Below are positions 7,263 to 15,267 of a stretch of DNA of 51,401 nt, one piece after another. Below the pieces are notes generated by a model. That model made no database searches, was not told the origin of the DNA, and was given only the letters and a program-made list of their open reading frames with translations. A program made the translations under genes and the position numbers. Origin of the DNA: Craurococcus roseus (GTDB taxonomy: Bacteria > Pseudomonadota > Alphaproteobacteria > Acetobacterales > Acetobacteraceae); NCBI RefSeq assembly GCF_039523795.1, contig NZ_BAAAFZ010000071.1, forward strand, positions 1 to 51,401. The letters are read 5' to 3'. The first letter of the stretch is position 1. Every line of letters starts with the position of its first letter.

Positions 7263-8216
7263 TCAACCGCGCGGCAACGCCGTTTGCCCCAGCACCCAAC
7301 CTTCCCAACGCCGCACCCAAGGGTCGTCCGGCACGAAGTCCGGCCGCGCCCCGTCCAGCACGCCGACCAAGCCGAGCAGCCCAACCACCGAGTCGAACCG
7401 GTCCTCGCCCGCCGCGTCCGCGCCGAACCCGTCGGCGACGGCCGCCGCCAGCGCGGGGGAGGACAGCACCCGCCGCGCATCCATCGCCGCGCGCAACGCC
7501 GGCGCCAGCGCCCTTCGCGGCCCCTGCGCCCGCTTGCTGCCGGGGAGGCGCAGCCCGCACTGGCGCAACGCCTCCGCCGGGTAGACCTCCGCCAGCGCCG
7601 CCCGCCCCGGCGCGAGCAGCGCGCGCAGCCCGCCCTCGAACGGCCAGAGCGACACGGGCAGGCCCGCGCCGAGCGCCGGCAGCAGCCAGTCCCGCCACGC
7701 CGCGATGGCCGCCTTGCCCGACTGGTTGGCGCCGAGCGTCCAGAACAGCGGCGCCCCCGCCGGCCGCTCCGCCGTCGCGCGGTCGCACAGGCGCGACAGG
7801 CCGAGTGGCCCGTCCATCCCGAGCGCCGCCGCGTGCGCCGCCCGCGTCATGCCCCGGACCCCGCGCGCCGGGTAGAAGGGCCGCTCCCGACTGACGGTGT
7901 CGAGGCCCGCGCTCACCGCGAAGAAGCCCGGCCGCGCCGCCAAGCCGCGCAGGAAGGCGGGGAAGTCCGGTTCGGGCAGGTGCCGCGCGTACTCCCGCGG
8001 CAGGCCGAGCGGCAGATCCAGCCCCAGCGCGACCGGCCCCCCGCCCTTCAGCAACCGCGGCAGCAGCGCCGCCACGTCGCCGACCGGGACCGGCGCCTCC
8101 GCCCGCCACGCTCCGCCGGACAGGCGGGCGACGGAGATCCAGCGCTTGCGCGGGTCCAGGCTCCAATCGGCGTGGGCGGCCACTGTCCCATCCGGGAGCG
8201 GCGCCGGATGTGCCAT
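7263..8216 (-). CDS. DUF429-like protein (possible RNase H-fold)
   Basis: A 317-aa soluble protein. The layout resembles DUF429 proteins, which are predicted to have an RNase H-like fold: an early acidic strand (ADWSLDPRKRWISVA, residues 16-30), GLDLPLGLPREYA (about 65-77), the conserved FWTLGANQSGKAAIAAWRD (about 158-176), EVYPAEAL (about 222) and a final acidic helix EDRFDSVVGLLGLV. The acidic residues at the start, middle and end fit a metal site. The cellular function is unknown. It is divergent from the cytochrome b561 gene, with start codons only 31 bp apart, and converges on the small membrane gene. The family assignment is from motif memory. Confidence 0.7.
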   Translation of the reverse strand: MAHPAPLPDGTVAAHADWSLDPRKRWISVARLSGGAWRAEAPVPVGDVAALLPRLLKGGGPVALGLDLPLGLPREYARHLPEPDFPAFLRGLAARPGFFAVSAGLDTVSRERPFYPARGVRGMTRAAHAAALGMDGPLGLSRLCDRATAERPAGAPLFWTLGANQSGKAAIAAWRDWLLPALGAGLPVSLWPFEGGLRALLAPGRAALAEVYPAEALRQCGLRLPGSKRAQGPRRALAPALRAAMDARRVLSSPALAAAVADGFGADAAGEDRFDSVVGLLGLVGVLDGARPDFVPDDPWVRRWEGWVLGQTALPRG

Positions 8217-8247
8217 GGTGGTCGGGGACGACGGGAAGGGCGGGGCG

Positions 8248-8781
8248 ATGGCGGCGGAGTCCTACAACAGCGTGTCCAAGTGGTTCCATTGGGTCACGGT
8301 CGGCTTGATGGCGGTGGCGCTGCCGCTCGGGTTCCTCATCAAGTACATCAAAGACAGCGACAAGATGCCCTTCTACGCCATCCACGAATCGGCCGGGCTG
8401 ACCATCTTCCTCGTGGCCATCGCCCGCCTCGCGTGGCGGTGGACGCACCCGCCACCGCCCCTGCCGGACAGCGTCCCGCTGGCGATGCGGCGCGCGGCCG
8501 CCGCGAACCACTGGCTGCTCTACGCCGCGATGATCGTGCAGCCGACCCTCGGCTTCATCGCCACCAACGCCCAAGGCTTTCCGCTGCGGGGGGAGACCGC
8601 CTACCTCGGCTTCATAGACTTCCCCAAGTTCATGGAGGCGAACAAGGCGCTGGCCGACCCGGTCCAGGCCGCGCACACCGTGGTGGGAATCTCCATCGCG
8701 GTGCTCTTGGCGATCCACATCGCCGCCGCGATTTACCACCAGGCGATCCGCCGCGACGGCACGCTGCTGCGGATGGTGTAG
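8248..8781 (+). CDS. Cytochrome b561 family di-heme membrane protein
   Basis: Membrane electron carrier of the prokaryotic b561 (CybB) family, 177 aa with four membrane helices. Candidate heme ligands are visible: WFHWVTVGLM (residue about 13), AIHESAGLTIF (about 48), ANHWLLYAAM (about 90) and HTVVGISIAVLLAIHIAAAI (about 151 and 165). The family moves electrons between membrane quinol and periplasmic or cytoplasmic partners. The ATG at 8248 follows GGGAAGGGCGGGG; an upstream in-frame ATG at 8215 would overlap the divergent gene and was not chosen. No obvious partner enzyme is adjacent, so its electron donor is unknown. Confidence 0.92.
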   Translation: MAAESYNSVSKWFHWVTVGLMAVALPLGFLIKYIKDSDKMPFYAIHESAGLTIFLVAIARLAWRWTHPPPPLPDSVPLAMRRAAAANHWLLYAAMIVQPTLGFIATNAQGFPLRGETAYLGFIDFPKFMEANKALADPVQAAHTVVGISIAVLLAIHIAAAIYHQAIRRDGTLLRMV

Positions 8782-8848
8782 CGGCCCGTCTGCGCGTCCG
8801 GCGCATCGCGGCCGCGGGCGGCCCGTCGAACGATGGAGGAGCAGCGTC

Positions 8849-9310
8849 GTGGAAAGCGTCTGGGACTACCCGCGGCCGCCCGCCCTGGAGCCGGTCGCGC
8901 GGCCGATCCGCATCGTCTTCGCCGGCCGCGTCGTCGCGGAGACGTCGGCGGCCTTCCGCGTGCTGGAGACCTCGCACCCGCCGGTCTACTACCTGCCCCG
9001 GGCCGCGTTCACCGGCTGCGACCTCGAACCCGCGCCCGGCCGCAGCGTCTGCGAGTGGAAGGGCGAGGCCCGGTATTGGACCATCCGCGCCGGCGGGCTG
9101 GTGGCGGAGCGCGCGGCCTGGGGCTACCCGGACCCGACGCCCCCCTTCGCCGCCATCCGCGACCACTTGGCGGTGTATGCCGGCGCGATGGACCGGTGCT
9201 TCGTCGGCGACGAGGCGGTCACGCCGCAGCCCGGCGGCTTCTACGGCGGCTGGATCACCGGCGACCTCGTCGGGCCGTTCAAGGGCGGACCCGGCAGCAT
9301 GGGCTGGTGA
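8849..9310 (+). CDS. DUF427 domain protein
   Basis: A 153-aa protein that is almost entirely one DUF427 domain. Typical family features are visible: a VAETSAAFRVLETSHPPVYY strand pair near residue 30, YLPRAAF, CEWKGEARYWTIRAGG, AAWGYPDPTPPFAAIRDHLA and the closing GGFYGGWIT. DUF427 proteins are small beta-rich proteins of unknown biochemical role. The start is GTG at 8849, eight bases after an excellent GGAGGA (8835-8840). It stands 67 bp downstream of the b561 gene and 70 bp upstream of the FAD dehydrogenase, so it may be read with either. Confidence 0.88.
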   Translation: MESVWDYPRPPALEPVARPIRIVFAGRVVAETSAAFRVLETSHPPVYYLPRAAFTGCDLEPAPGRSVCEWKGEARYWTIRAGGLVAERAAWGYPDPTPPFAAIRDHLAVYAGAMDRCFVGDEAVTPQPGGFYGGWITGDLVGPFKGGPGSMGW

Positions 9311-9380
9311 CGCCCCTGGCCCGTCCCGCCGCCGCCGCCCGGCCTTGAAGGGTCGCGGCGCCGGGCGGACACTGGCCGGC

Positions 9381-10787
9381 ATGACGCACCTGCAAGCCCT
9401 GGCCGACGCGATCGGCGCCCGCAACGTGCTGCGCGACCCGCCGGACGTGGCGCCCTACGCCGTGGACTGGCGCGGCGCCTACCGCGGCGCGCCGCTGGCG
9501 GTGCTCCGGCCCGGCACGGTGGAGGAGGTTTCGGCCGCCGTGCGCGCCTGCGCGGCGGAAGGCGTCGCGGTGGTGCCGGCCGGCGGGCGCACGGGCCTGT
9601 GCGGCGGCGCCGTCGTCCCGGAGAACGGCCCGCCCGCCGTGGTGCTGAGCCTGGAGCGGCTGAACCGCATCCGCGACGTGGACGCGCGCGACTTCTCCCT
9701 CGTGGCCGAGGCGGGCTGCGTGGTGCAGCAGGTGCAGGAGGCCGCCACCGCCGTGGACCGGCTGTTCCCGCTCTCCTGGGGCGCGCAAGGCTCGGCGCAG
9801 GTGGGCGGCGCGCTGTCAACCAACGCGGGCGGCATCCGCACCATCCGCTGGGGCAACGCGCGGGACCTCGTGCTCGGCCTGGAGGTGGTGCTGCCGGACG
9901 GCCGCGTGCTGAACGACCTCCGCCGCGTGCGCAAGGACAACAGCGGCTACGCGCTCCGCCACCTGTTCCTGGGCGGGGAGGGCACGCTCGGCGTCATCAC
10001 CGCCGCCGCGCTGCGCCTCGTGCCGGCGCTCAGGCGGGTGGAGACGGCCTTCGCCGCCGTGCCCTCGCCGGACACCGCGCTCTCGCTCCTCTCGCGCGTG
10101 CTCGGCAGCGGCGCCGAGGTGATCGCCTTCGAGCTGATCCTCCGCCGCTGCATGGAGATCGTGGACCGCTTCGGCCAGCGCACGCGCATGCCGATGGCGC
10201 TGGACAGCCCCTGGTACGTGATGGTCGAGATCGCCGCCGCCCACCCCGCGGTGCCGCTGCGCGCCATGCTGGAGGACACGCTGGCGGCCGCGATGGAAGT
10301 CGGCGAATGCACGGACGCCGTGCTCGCCGAGAACGAGGAGCACCGCGCGGCCTTCTGGCGCATCCGGGAGGACTACCCCGACTGCGTCCGCCAAGCCGGC
10401 CCTGCCATCTCCACGGATACCGCCGTCCCCGTCTCGGCGGTGCCCGCCTTTCTCGGGCGGGTGGAGCAGGAATTGGCCGCGCGCTGGCCGGAAGGGCGCA
10501 TGGTCGCGGTGGGCCACGCCGGCGATGGGAACATGCACGTCGGCCTGCTGGCGCCGGAGGGCACCCCGCGCGAGGACTGGGTAGCGCGCGCCGCCGGCGC
10601 GGAGGCGGTGGTGAACGCCGTCGCCGTGGACCTCGGCGGCACCTTTTCCGCCGAGCACGGCATCGGCCAATCCAAGCGCCACGCCATGGCGACGCACAAG
10701 GACCCGGTGGCGCTCGACGTGATGCGGGCGGTCAAGGCGGCGATCGACCCGGCGAATCTGATGAACCCGGGGAAGATGCTCCCATGA
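9381..10787 (+). CDS. FAD-binding 2-hydroxyacid dehydrogenase (GlcD/D2HGDH-like)
   Basis: Flavoprotein of the FAD-binding-4/FAD-oxidase-C family, 468 aa. The FAD-binding half shows PAGGRTGLCGGAVV (about residue 72), VGGALSTNAGGIRTIRWGN (about 142) and LGLEVVLPDGRVLND. The C-terminal half ends with the family signature FSAEHGIGQSKR (about 420) and NPGKMLP. Members oxidise D-2-hydroxyacids such as D-lactate, glycolate or D-2-hydroxyglutarate and pass electrons to a quinone or ETF. There is no obvious Shine-Dalgarno before the ATG. The gene overlaps the next, a D-2-hydroxyacid dehydrogenase, by ATGA, so two hydroxyacid enzymes are made together. The exact substrate is unknown. Confidence 0.93.
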   Translation: MTHLQALADAIGARNVLRDPPDVAPYAVDWRGAYRGAPLAVLRPGTVEEVSAAVRACAAEGVAVVPAGGRTGLCGGAVVPENGPPAVVLSLERLNRIRDVDARDFSLVAEAGCVVQQVQEAATAVDRLFPLSWGAQGSAQVGGALSTNAGGIRTIRWGNARDLVLGLEVVLPDGRVLNDLRRVRKDNSGYALRHLFLGGEGTLGVITAAALRLVPALRRVETAFAAVPSPDTALSLLSRVLGSGAEVIAFELILRRCMEIVDRFGQRTRMPMALDSPWYVMVEIAAAHPAVPLRAMLEDTLAAAMEVGECTDAVLAENEEHRAAFWRIREDYPDCVRQAGPAISTDTAVPVSAVPAFLGRVEQELAARWPEGRMVAVGHAGDGNMHVGLLAPEGTPREDWVARAAGAEAVVNAVAVDLGGTFSAEHGIGQSKRHAMATHKDPVALDVMRAVKAAIDPANLMNPGKMLP

Positions 10788-11797
10788 CCGCCGGCCGCCG
10801 CCTGCGCGCCTACCTGAGCCACTCGTCCGATGCCTTCGCCAACTACTACGGCGACGAGGCGCTGGCCGCCTTGCGGGAGGTCGCCGAGGTGCGGCGGAAC
10901 GAGACCGGCCGCGACCTGTCCGGCCGCGAGCTGGCGGAGGCGGCGGAGGGGTGCGAGCTGATCGTCTCCTACCGCCTCTCGCATGGCCCGGCCGAGTTGT
11001 TCGAGAACGCGCCCGACCTCGTCGCCTTCCTGCGCTGCGCCGTGGACATCCGCGACGTGGACGTCGGGGCGGCCAGCGCCCAGGGCGTGCTGGTGACGCA
11101 CGCCACGCCCGGCTTCATCCCGGCGGTGGCGGAACTCGTGCTGGGCCAGATGGTGGACCTCGCCCGCGGCATCTCCGCCGCGACCGAGCGCTACCACCGC
11201 GGCGAGGTGCCCGAAGCGCGGATCGGCCGCCAGCTCGAAGGCTCGACGCTGGGCGTCATCGGCTACGGTGCCATCGGCCGCCGCTTGGCGGAGATGGCGC
11301 TGGCGCTCAACATGCGCGTGCTGGTGACGGACCCGCACGCCCGCGCCCAGGACGGGCGCATCGCCCAGTTGGACATGCCGGAGTTGCTGGCCGCGTCCGA
11401 CTTCGTCGTCTGCCTCGCCGTGGCGAACGAGCAGACCGAGAACCTGATGGACGCCGCCGCCTTCGGACGCATGAAGCCCGGCGCCTTCTTCCTCAACCCC
11501 GGGCGCGGCGGCTTGGTGGACGAGGTCGCCCTGCGCGCGGCGCTCGATAATGGCCGCCTCGCCGGCGCCGCCCTCGACGTCGGCCGCGCCCCGGACCAGA
11601 TGCCCACGCCCGAACTCGCCGCCCACCCGCGCGTGGTCGCCACGCCGCACGTCGGCGGCCTGACCCCGCAAGCCACGCTGCACCAAGCCATGGACACCGT
11701 GCGGCAGGTTAGGGTGCTCGCGGCCGGGCGCCTGCCGGACAACGCGGTGAACGCCGACGCCGCGCACCGGCTGGCGCGGATCGGCGTCGGGCGCTAG
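10784..11797 (+). CDS. D-isomer-specific 2-hydroxyacid dehydrogenase, variant active site
   Basis: NAD(P)-dependent dehydrogenase, 337 aa. The nucleotide-binding domain has GVIGYGAIGRRLAEMA (about residues 154-169) and an acidic residue at the end of the next strand (VTDPHA), favouring NAD. The catalytic Arg (NPGRGGLVDE) and His (ATPHVGG) are present. The usual ALDVFxxEP stretch that supplies the catalytic Glu is ALDVGRAPDQMP here, so the Glu is replaced by Pro with an Asp beside it. It starts in an ATGA overlap with the FAD dehydrogenase. The family reduces 2-keto acids to D-2-hydroxyacids; with the upstream gene it may interconvert a hydroxyacid and keto acid pair, which is inference. Confidence 0.92.
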   Translation: MTAGRRLRAYLSHSSDAFANYYGDEALAALREVAEVRRNETGRDLSGRELAEAAEGCELIVSYRLSHGPAELFENAPDLVAFLRCAVDIRDVDVGAASAQGVLVTHATPGFIPAVAELVLGQMVDLARGISAATERYHRGEVPEARIGRQLEGSTLGVIGYGAIGRRLAEMALALNMRVLVTDPHARAQDGRIAQLDMPELLAASDFVVCLAVANEQTENLMDAAAFGRMKPGAFFLNPGRGGLVDEVALRAALDNGRLAGAALDVGRAPDQMPTPELAAHPRVVATPHVGGLTPQATLHQAMDTVRQVRVLAAGRLPDNAVNADAAHRLARIGVGR

Positions 11798-11845
11798 CGC
11801 CCACGGCGCCAGCGGGGCAAGATCGGCCCCTCCGGGGAGGAATGG

Positions 11846-12922
11846 ATGCCCACTGGCCTCGGCGCCATAGACTGCGACGTCCACCCGATGGTGCCCGCCA
11901 TGTCGGCGCTGTCGCCGTACCTGGACGAGTTTTGGCGCGACCAGGTTACGGAGCGCGGCATCACCCAGCTCGACGGCCAGAGCTGGCCGGTCAACACGCC
12001 CAAGACCATCCGTGCCGACTGGCGGGACGCGAAGGGCAGGGGCGCCTCCACCGTCGCGGAACTCCAAACCCAGGCGCTGGGGCCCTTCGGCGCCGACCTC
12101 GCCATCCTGAACCCGCTTTACGGCGTGCAGATGGTGCTCAACGCCGACATGGCGGTCGCCTTCACCCGCGCCCTGAACGACTGGACCCGCGCCGAGTGGC
12201 TGGACCGCGACCCGCGGCTGCGCGCCTCCATCGTCCTGCCCTTGCAGGACATCGGCGCCGCCGTGGAGGAGATCGAGCGCCTCGCCCCCGACCGTCGCTT
12301 CGTCCAGGCGTTGGTGCTGGCCATGGGCGACGCGCCGCTCGGCAAGCGGCAATTCTGGCCCGTGTACGAGGCGCTGGTCCGCCACGGCCTGCCGCTCGGC
12401 GTCCACGCCGGCAGCGCCTACCGCCACCCGCAGACCTCGGTGGGTTGGACCTCCTGGTACCTGGAGGAGTACGTCGCCAACCAGCAGGCCTTCCAAAGCC
12501 AGCTCGCGAGCCTCGTCACCGAGGGCACGCTCGGCAAGTTCCCGGACCTCAAGGTGGTGCTGCTGGAATCCGGCGTGACCTGGCTGCCCGCCTTCTTGTG
12601 GCGCCTCGGCAAGACCTGGAAGGGCGTCCGCTTCGAGGTGCCCTGGGTGGACCGTTCCCCGGCCGAACTGGTCCGGGACCAGGTGCGCCTCTCCGTGCAG
12701 CCCTTCGACGCGCCTGAGGACGATCCGGGCGCCGTGCAGCGAATCCTGGACCACCTGCGTTCGGAGGACATGCTGCTCTGGGCGTCCGACTGGCCGCACT
12801 GGCAATTCGACGGGAACGCGGCCGTGCCGCCGGGCTTCCCGGAGGCTATGCTGCCCAAGCTCATGCGCGACAACGCGCTCGCCACCTACGGCCGTTTGCG
12901 AGGGGAGGAGGGTTCCCGATGA
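11846..12922 (+). CDS. Amidohydrolase family (Amidohydro_2) enzyme, paralogue 1
   Basis: Metal-dependent hydrolase or decarboxylase of the amidohydrolase-2 (ACMSD-like) family, 358 aa. The TIM-barrel metal motifs are visible: DCDVHP (residues 9-14), GVHAGSAYRHPQT (about 184) and WASDWPHW (about 312). This family includes aromatic decarboxylases and hydrolases of cyclic substrates. The start follows GGGGAGGA, part of which can pair with CCCCTCC just upstream. It overlaps the next gene, a clear paralogue, by ATGA. The substrate is unknown; the context with a Rieske protein and hydroxyacid dehydrogenases suggests breakdown of an organic acid or aromatic compound. Confidence 0.9.
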   Translation: MPTGLGAIDCDVHPMVPAMSALSPYLDEFWRDQVTERGITQLDGQSWPVNTPKTIRADWRDAKGRGASTVAELQTQALGPFGADLAILNPLYGVQMVLNADMAVAFTRALNDWTRAEWLDRDPRLRASIVLPLQDIGAAVEEIERLAPDRRFVQALVLAMGDAPLGKRQFWPVYEALVRHGLPLGVHAGSAYRHPQTSVGWTSWYLEEYVANQQAFQSQLASLVTEGTLGKFPDLKVVLLESGVTWLPAFLWRLGKTWKGVRFEVPWVDRSPAELVRDQVRLSVQPFDAPEDDPGAVQRILDHLRSEDMLLWASDWPHWQFDGNAAVPPGFPEAMLPKLMRDNALATYGRLRGEEGSR

Positions 12923-14043
12923 ACGTCATCCAGGCGCCGCCGCCCAGGGCCGACGCCCGCCCCGGCCGCCCCGCGGCCGCGACGCTCGGGCTGGTGGACG
13001 TGGACATCCACCCCCGCGCCCACAGCCACGCCGACTTCAAGCCCTGGCTCAGCGAGCGCTGGTGGCGCTACGCCCAGGAATACGGTCCCCGCGCCCGCCA
13101 CGGCTTCACCGGTGGCCAGCCCCCGTTCCCGAAGGCGCAGCCGCTCGCCTGCCGGCGCGACGCTTGGCCGCCCGGCGGCGGCACCCCGGCCTCCGACCTC
13201 GGCTTCCTCCGCAGCCACCATTTGGACGCCCACGGCATCGACATCGGCGTGCTGAACCCGCTCCAGCCTTCCGGCCAGGGCGACCGCAACAACGGCTTCT
13301 CCGCCGCGCTCTGCCACGCCGTGAACGAGTGGCAGCTCGAAACCTGGCTCCGGCCCGAGCCGCGGCTGCGCGGCAGCGTGGTGGTGCCTTACGAGGACGC
13401 CGCCGCCTCCGCCGCCGAGATCCGGCAGCGCGCCGGCGACCCGAATTTCTGCCAGGTGCTGATGATGAGCCGGACGGCCGAGCCCGCCGGCAATCCCCGG
13501 TACTGGCCGATCTACGAGGCGGCGGCCGAAGCCGGGCTGCCGGTCGCCTTCCACGCCTTCGGCTACTCCGGCTGGGCCATGACCAACACCGGCTGGCCCT
13601 CCTTCTACATCGAGGAGGTGAGCGAGCACGCCACCTCCTGCCAGAACCAGGTGACGAGCCTCGTCGTGGAAGGCGTGTTCGAGCGCCTTCCGACCCTCAA
13701 GGTGGTCCTGATCGAATGCGGCTTCGCTTGGCTGCCATCGGTTGCGTGGCGACTGGACCGCCACTGGCGCCATCTCAAGGGGGAGGTGCCGCACCTCCGC
13801 CGCGCGCCCTCCGAGTACATCCGCGACCACATCTGGGTCTCGACCCAGCCCATGGAGGAGCCCGAGGTAGGCCGGCACCTGCGGGACGTTATGGGCTGGA
13901 TCGGCTGGGACCGCATCCTCTTCGCCACCGACTACCCGCACTGGGACTTCGACGACCCGCGCGCCGCCGTACCCGGCACGCTGCCCGAAGAGGTCCGCCG
14001 CGACATCTACGGCGGCAACGCGCGGAGGGTGTACGGCTTTTGA
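12919..14043 (+). CDS. Amidohydrolase family (Amidohydro_2) enzyme, paralogue 2
   Basis: A 374-aa paralogue of the preceding gene, with the same order of motifs: DVDIHPRAHS (about residue 29), VLNPLQP, VAFHAFGYSGW (about 210) and FATDYPHWDFDD (about 335). Shared spacing of NQVTSLVVEGVFERLPTLKVVLIE with the matching part of paralogue 1 shows a tandem duplication. It differs at the mid-barrel histidine neighbourhood (FHAFG against VHAGS), so the two proteins may form a hetero-oligomer or act on different intermediates. It overlaps paralogue 1 by ATGA and the Rieske gene by TTGA. The start MNVIQAPPP gives a short flexible leader before the domain. Confidence 0.9.
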   Translation: MNVIQAPPPRADARPGRPAAATLGLVDVDIHPRAHSHADFKPWLSERWWRYAQEYGPRARHGFTGGQPPFPKAQPLACRRDAWPPGGGTPASDLGFLRSHHLDAHGIDIGVLNPLQPSGQGDRNNGFSAALCHAVNEWQLETWLRPEPRLRGSVVVPYEDAAASAAEIRQRAGDPNFCQVLMMSRTAEPAGNPRYWPIYEAAAEAGLPVAFHAFGYSGWAMTNTGWPSFYIEEVSEHATSCQNQVTSLVVEGVFERLPTLKVVLIECGFAWLPSVAWRLDRHWRHLKGEVPHLRRAPSEYIRDHIWVSTQPMEEPEVGRHLRDVMGWIGWDRILFATDYPHWDFDDPRAAVPGTLPEEVRRDIYGGNARRVYGF

Positions 14044-14480
14044 GCCAAGCGGCGGTACCGGCCGCCAAGCGGCGGTACGTGGTGGCGGCGGTGGGCGAGA
14101 TCCCGCCGGGTGGGCGCAAGCTGGTGGAAGTCGCGGGCCGTAAGGTGGTGGTGTTCAACCTCGGCGGCGAGTTTTTCGCCCTGGGCGACCGCTGCCCCCA
14201 CCAGGGCGGGAGCCTCGCCGCCGGTTGCCTGACCGGGGAGGTTTCATCGCCCGGGCCGGGGGAGTACCGCTACGCCCGCCGGGGCGAGATGATCCGCTGC
14301 CCTTGGCACTATTGGGAGTTCGACATACGTACCGGGCAATCGCGCTTCGACCCGGGGCGGGTCAGGACGCGCCGCTACGACACCCGGGTCGAGCCCGGCG
14401 CGGCGTTACAGGACGGCCCATATCGCGCCGAAACCTTCGCCGTTCATGTCGAAAGCGATTATGTTGTCGTTGACGCCTAG
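14040..14480 (+). CDS. Small Rieske [2Fe-2S] protein
   Basis: A 146-aa soluble Rieske-type ferredoxin-like protein. The two cluster motifs are CPHQGG (about residue 44) and CPWHYWEFD (about 79). Between the ligand pairs lie 32 residues instead of the usual 16-18, with an inserted PGPGEYRYARRGEM loop. It should carry a [2Fe-2S] cluster and donate electrons to an oxygenase or act as a regulatory cofactor protein. No oxygenase large subunit is in the window. The TTG start overlaps the stop of amidohydrolase 2 (TTGA). A tandem GCCAAGCGGCGGTAC repeat at its 5' end encodes the start of the protein. Confidence 0.87.
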   Translation: MSQAAVPAAKRRYVVAAVGEIPPGGRKLVEVAGRKVVVFNLGGEFFALGDRCPHQGGSLAAGCLTGEVSSPGPGEYRYARRGEMIRCPWHYWEFDIRTGQSRFDPGRVRTRRYDTRVEPGAALQDGPYRAETFAVHVESDYVVVDA

Positions 14481-14632
14481 GGGCGCTAGCGGGTTTACTG
14501 GGCCTTAGGGGCATTCAACGCAAACCTAAAGTCGGCGATGCGGTTTCGCCGAAAAGTTGTATGCGACGGCATGCGATTCGAGGGGGACTCCATGGTTGAC
14601 GGGGCGGTGTGGCATCGGCGGGGAGCCGCGCT

Positions 14633-15199
14633 GTGATCTTCCACGAGACCCCTCTCCAAGGCGCGTTCCTGATCGAGCCGGAGAAGCGGGGCGACGAGCG
14701 CGGCTTCTTCGCGCGCGTCTTCTGCGGTGATGAGTTCGCGGCCCATGGCCTGGAAACCCGCTTCGTCCAGGCCAACAACTCGCTGACCGGCAAGAAGGGT
14801 GCCTTGCGCGGCATGCACTACCAGCTCCCCCCGGCGTCCGAGGTGAAGCTGGTGCGCTGCATCCGGGGCGCCTTCCACGACCTGATCGTGGACCTCAGGC
14901 CCGACAGCCCGAGCTTCGGCAAGTGGTTCGGCGCCGACCTCACGGCCGAGAACCGCTTGATGATGTACGTGCCGCGCGGCTTCGCCCACGGCTTCGTCAC
15001 GCTGACGGATGACGCCGAAGCCTTCTACTTCGTGAGCGCGCCCTACGCGCCGCAGCAGGAGCGGGGCCTGCGCTTCGACGACCCGTGGTTCTCCGCGAAG
15101 TGGCCGGTGCAGCCGACGGACGTCTCGGCCAAGGACGGCTCCTGGCCGGCCTTCGACCCCGAATACCACGCCATCGAGACGCTGCGCGGCCTCCGCTGA
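14633..15199 (+). CDS. rfbC: dTDP-4-dehydrorhamnose 3,5-epimerase (RfbC/RmlC)
   Basis: Cupin-fold sugar nucleotide epimerase, 188 aa, standard length. Motifs: GDERGFFARVF (residues 20-30), QANNSLTGKKGALRGMHYQ with the catalytic His (about 63), and the late PRGFAHGF and FYFVSAPYAP, which should supply the catalytic Tyr. The known role is the third step of dTDP-L-rhamnose synthesis for LPS or exopolysaccharide. The GTG at 14633 has GGGGAG eight bases upstream; another GTG at 14609 is possible. rmlA, rmlB and rmlD are absent here, and its neighbour is a SAF-domain oxidoreductase, so it may make a different sugar. The 152-bp upstream gap has an A/T-richer patch and a hairpin (14533-14551). Confidence 0.93.
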   Translation: MIFHETPLQGAFLIEPEKRGDERGFFARVFCGDEFAAHGLETRFVQANNSLTGKKGALRGMHYQLPPASEVKLVRCIRGAFHDLIVDLRPDSPSFGKWFGADLTAENRLMMYVPRGFAHGFVTLTDDAEAFYFVSAPYAPQQERGLRFDDPWFSAKWPVQPTDVSAKDGSWPAFDPEYHAIETLRGLR

Positions 15200-15267
15200 G
15201 GGCCCGCGCCTGGTCGCAACCGGGCGGCGCCGGAGGGCGGCGGCGCCTTGAGGGAAGTTCGGAAGAC

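Noticed and set aside
11827..11840. Hairpin over the ribosome-binding site of amidohydrolase 1
   Set aside because: The stem is only four to five pairs with a loop of two or three bases, expected often in DNA of this composition.
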